Below, piece by piece: positions 42,760 through 44,526 of a DNA stretch of 44,526 nt; position 1 is the first letter of the stretch; the number at the start of each line of letters is the position of its first letter. This stretch comes from Verrucomicrobiota bacterium. Its GTDB lineage: Bacteria > Verrucomicrobiota > Verrucomicrobiia > Verrucomicrobiales > DEV007. The notes under the pieces are model-generated. The model saw nothing but the letters and a program-made list of their open reading frames with translations. It was not told the DNA's origin and did not search any database. The stretch is from assembly GCA_003402735.1 (NCBI GenBank), contig QQNE01000028.1, forward strand, positions 1-44,526, in the 5' to 3' direction. The position numbers and the translations under genes were made by a program.

Positions 42760-42820
42760 GTTGGGACCACAAGCTCACCTGCAGCAGTCATATGACGAGT
42801 GTCTCCGTCCCCTTACTGCC

Positions 42821-43429
42821 ATGGGCCACGACATCTTAGAAGCTTCGATTCAGTGGATCACGCTCCGCGATGATCGTTTAACCGGCGAGGTGGCTCTGCG
42901 AAGCCTCGTGATGCTTATCGCCATCTGCCTATTTAGTTACATTGCCGTGGCTAGTTTTTCTTTTGTTCGACGGTGCATGGCGGGCGCAAGCATCCGGGAT
43001 CTTCTGGCTAATGGGTGCTACGAATGGATCCCTGGTCGCGGATTTCACTTCGTCATCACAGGTTGTCTCTGGATTGGCAGGTTAGGGAGCGGTCTAGCCA
43101 TCATCGCCGCTGGGCTTCGCGCCCTCGCACAATTCGACGAAGACAAAACACCTGAATGGACATCGGCCATCATCATTCTTGCCGGAACAATTCTCGCATT
43201 CACGCTAGCCCGTTGGCTTTATCATTTTCACTCGGAAACCTTCATTCGCGTTACCAGAGTCAAGCCTCCTGAAGTTCAGGTTTCCGTCAAATCGATTCAA
43301 GCGCTGCGGGATGTGGGCGACACATCACGGATCGGTACTGAGAAGTTCCCCAATGACGCATCACCCTTTTTTGGGGTTGGGTTACTCGCTCGCCGGCTAT
43401 TGCGGTTTTTGAATTCAGGCTGGCTTTAG
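42821..43429 (+). CDS. Small membrane protein of unknown function
   Basis: This 202-residue protein starts at the ATG at 42821 (MGHDILEASIQW); a TTG 60 nt upstream is less likely. Three hydrophobic helices are visible: about 28-50 (LVMLIAICLFSYIAVASF), 76-99 (FVITGCLWIGRLGSGLAIIAAGL) and 115-133 (SAIIILAGTILAFTLARWLY). A charged cytoplasmic-type tail of about 65 residues follows (HSETFIRVTRVKPPEVQVSV). This three-helix layout with a conserved-looking GLRALAQFDEDKTPEWTSAI loop is not one I recognise. The gene is in more AT-rich DNA than the rest of the window and converges on the M48-like peptidase gene. Possible horizontal origin is an inference from composition. Confidence 0.65.
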   Translation: MGHDILEASIQWITLRDDRLTGEVALRSLVMLIAICLFSYIAVASFSFVRRCMAGASIRDLLANGCYEWIPGRGFHFVITGCLWIGRLGSGLAIIAAGLRALAQFDEDKTPEWTSAIIILAGTILAFTLARWLYHFHSETFIRVTRVKPPEVQVSVKSIQALRDVGDTSRIGTEKFPNDASPFFGVGLLARRLLRFLNSGWL

Positions 43430-43579
43430 GGAGGCACATGTCCTGGGCGCCCTGAAAGATACAAGAGTCGTACACGTCACCTCCTGAACCACAAGCCATG
43501 ATTCAAGAAACTCGTTCAGGCCACAAAACCGAACCCAATCGCATGGCGCTTGCTGCTGGAATGATTGCTAACTGTTATA

Positions 43580-43599
43580 AGCCACTGGGGTCGGTGGCT
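43580..43599 (-). other. Stem-loop at the stop codon of the peptidase gene
   Basis: AGCCAC and GTGGCT pair across an 8-nt loop. The stem begins within the peptidase stop codon (minus strand). No U-rich tract follows, so it is only a possible terminator or mRNA-stabilising hairpin. Confidence 0.3.
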
Positions 43600-44526
43600 A
43601 ATGGGGGACGTCCGTGCCAGCAACTCGAAGGTCGTGCAAAGGAATCTCAACCTCTGCCGTCTTCCAATTGGCCGTAGCCATCTTGGCTAGATCGTCTTGA
43701 TCAATTACGCCTGGGGTTTGCCCTACTCCAGGCCCAAATTCAGTTGGATAAGCTTGGTCGCCGTTCGCTGGCGGGCCCCACTCCTTCGAAAACACTGCGA
43801 TCCTCTTGACGTCGGCTTGCTTTTGACCTGCGGAATCCTGTAACTCCGCGTATGTCGCGAACGGCCGTGACCCAATTACTTGTCCTTGAATATCTTTATA
43901 AAACGTAGAACGATTTCCTCCGAGTTCCTCAAATCTAAGAACCCCGTTTACGACCAAGTCGTAACCAATCAATTGATTGGTTCGCCTAATCAAGCTTAGG
44001 TTAAGATCGACCGTCGTTCTGAGGCCTGAGCCAAAATTCTTGTCGCTATCTGCAGCTGATCCCGCCAGCAGGTACTTTAATTTATGCCCGCTTGAGTATG
44101 CCGGAATAGAAAATGGAACGCCCTTTTCCTTGGTGCCAAGGCGTGCCTGCGCTTTGTCCCACCCAGCCAAAACAGCCACCTTTCGTTGATCAAACGACGG
44201 GATCTCTGACGTTGCGACAATCTGGACACCATCTTCGGCTTGTTGACGCGTGAACCCCATGAAGGCAATGATGTATCCGGCGACTCGATCCGCATCTAAT
44301 TCAATTGCGGCACTAGGAACTCCGTCCAACGCGTGCCCAAATAATTGGTGAGCAACTTCATGAGCTAAGGCGAAATACGACCTTGGATTCTTCGATCCGG
44401 CCATGGCGACGTTTGGAAGTAAAAAGCTCCCATTGTACACAATCAGCTTACGAAAGCTCTCCCTACCGTCTTGGGGCCTATCCTTGACCACCATTGTCCT
44501 CACATTGTCCACACCCGGAGACCTCA
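43598..44526 (-). CDS. M48-like zinc metallopeptidase, N-terminus cut by window edge
   Basis: The frame is open to the right edge. A GTG at 44512 exists but the frame continues upstream of it, so the true start is probably outside. At least 309 residues are encoded. The zinc motif HEVAHQ (HExxH codons at 44348-44362) is followed about 17 residues later by ELDADRVAGY, the ExDADxxA third-ligand motif typical of gluzincins of the M48 and related types. The remainder (ARLGTKEKGVPFSIPAYSSGH, LNLSLIRRTNQLIGYDLVVNG) is not recognised and no membrane helix is visible in the part present. Local GC content is lower than in most of the window. The convergent neighbour is the small membrane protein gene; a functional link is unproven. 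Confidence 0.75.
   Translation of the reverse strand, partial: RSPGVDNVRTMVVKDRPQDGRESFRKLIVYNGSFLLPNVAMAGSKNPRSYFALAHEVAHQLFGHALDGVPSAAIELDADRVAGYIIAFMGFTRQQAEDGVQIVATSEIPSFDQRKVAVLAGWDKAQARLGTKEKGVPFSIPAYSSGHKLKYLLAGSAADSDKNFGSGLRTTVDLNLSLIRRTNQLIGYDLVVNGVLRFEELGGNRSTFYKDIQGQVIGSRPFATYAELQDSAGQKQADVKRIAVFSKEWGPPANGDQAYPTEFGPGVGQTPGVIDQDDLAKMATANWKTAEVEIPLHDLRVAGTDVPH

Larger units (their letters stand above)
42292..42820. other. 529-nt intergenic region with direct repeats
   Basis: It contains the two 26-bp repeats listed separately, and a TTGACT (42534-42539) without a good -10 partner. A plus-strand frame without a start codon ends at the stop overlapping 42598 and has a basic stretch (KPHKRQKDKRRKGKI), which could be the end of a lost gene. 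No intact gene was found. Confidence 0.4.

Noticed and set aside
42597..42820. Integron attC sites or gene cassettes
   Set aside because: GTTGAAC at 42597 fits the GTTRRRY core, but no matching RYYYAAC partner at a proper distance and no second core at the other repeat were found. No integrase is present.
43580..43599. Strong Rho-independent terminator
   Set aside because: The stem is only 6 bp and no T-run follows, so it is listed only as a possible hairpin.

Overview
The window is a high-GC bacterial chromosome segment that most resembles Verrucomicrobiota (PVC group). This is inferred from gene content: very large secreted proteins built from Fn3, Ig, PPC and chitobiase-C-like repeats, formylglycine sulfatases, HEAT-repeat lipoproteins, a glycine-rich RRM protein and a PPi-type phosphofructokinase. 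Shine-Dalgarno sites are weak or absent before most starts. No rRNA, tRNA, CRISPR array, transposase or prophage module was recognised.

Layout. 1-3.6 kb, minus strand: a BON-like membrane-anchored protein cut by the left edge, and a GlnD-like nucleotidyltransferase/ACT protein without a visible HD motif. 3.6-7.0 kb: a sugar-phosphate locus with PPi-dependent phosphofructokinase on minus, divergent from class II fructose-bisphosphate aldolase and a ROK sugar kinase on plus; the last two overlap by 4 nt. 7.0-8.5 kb: an orphan H-box (DHp-like) protein and a secreted protein of unknown function. 8.5-15.3 kb: a 2247-residue exoprotein combining Fn3, cyclophilin, Ig, calcium-type repeats and an FGE/SUMF1-like fold. 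15.4-20.2 kb: RRM protein with an intrinsic terminator, delta-9-type desaturase, gamma-glutamylcyclotransferase-like protein, arginine decarboxylase and a CPBP (CAAX protease-like) membrane protein.

20.2-27.5 kb: a HupE/UreJ-like membrane protein with an EF-hand, translationally overlapped with a secreted propeller-plus-PHP hydrolase fusion, diverging from two sulfatase genes 6 nt apart. This looks like a secreted degradation module for a sulfated substrate. 27.6-36.4 kb: a minus-strand three-gene operon made of a 2229-residue M6-type peptidase homologue (catalytic Glu replaced by Gln) with 8 chitobiase-C-like and 9 PPC repeats, followed by two tandem paralogous HEAT lipoproteins. 36.8-41.2 kb: SdrD-B-like secreted protein, O-antigen ligase family protein, a stand-alone secretin-like lipoprotein, and a zinc-ribbon/TM/Sel1 protein. 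41.2-44.5 kb is gene-poor and accessory-looking: a possibly decayed He_PIG protein, a pair of 26-bp direct repeats, a small membrane protein and an M48-like zinc peptidase cut by the right edge, in more AT-rich DNA.

The best candidates for undescribed systems are the pseudo-M6/PPC giant with its twin HEAT lipoproteins, and the PHP-fusion/HupE-like pair opposite the sulfatases. All functional assignments come from reading motifs by eye; no database search was possible.
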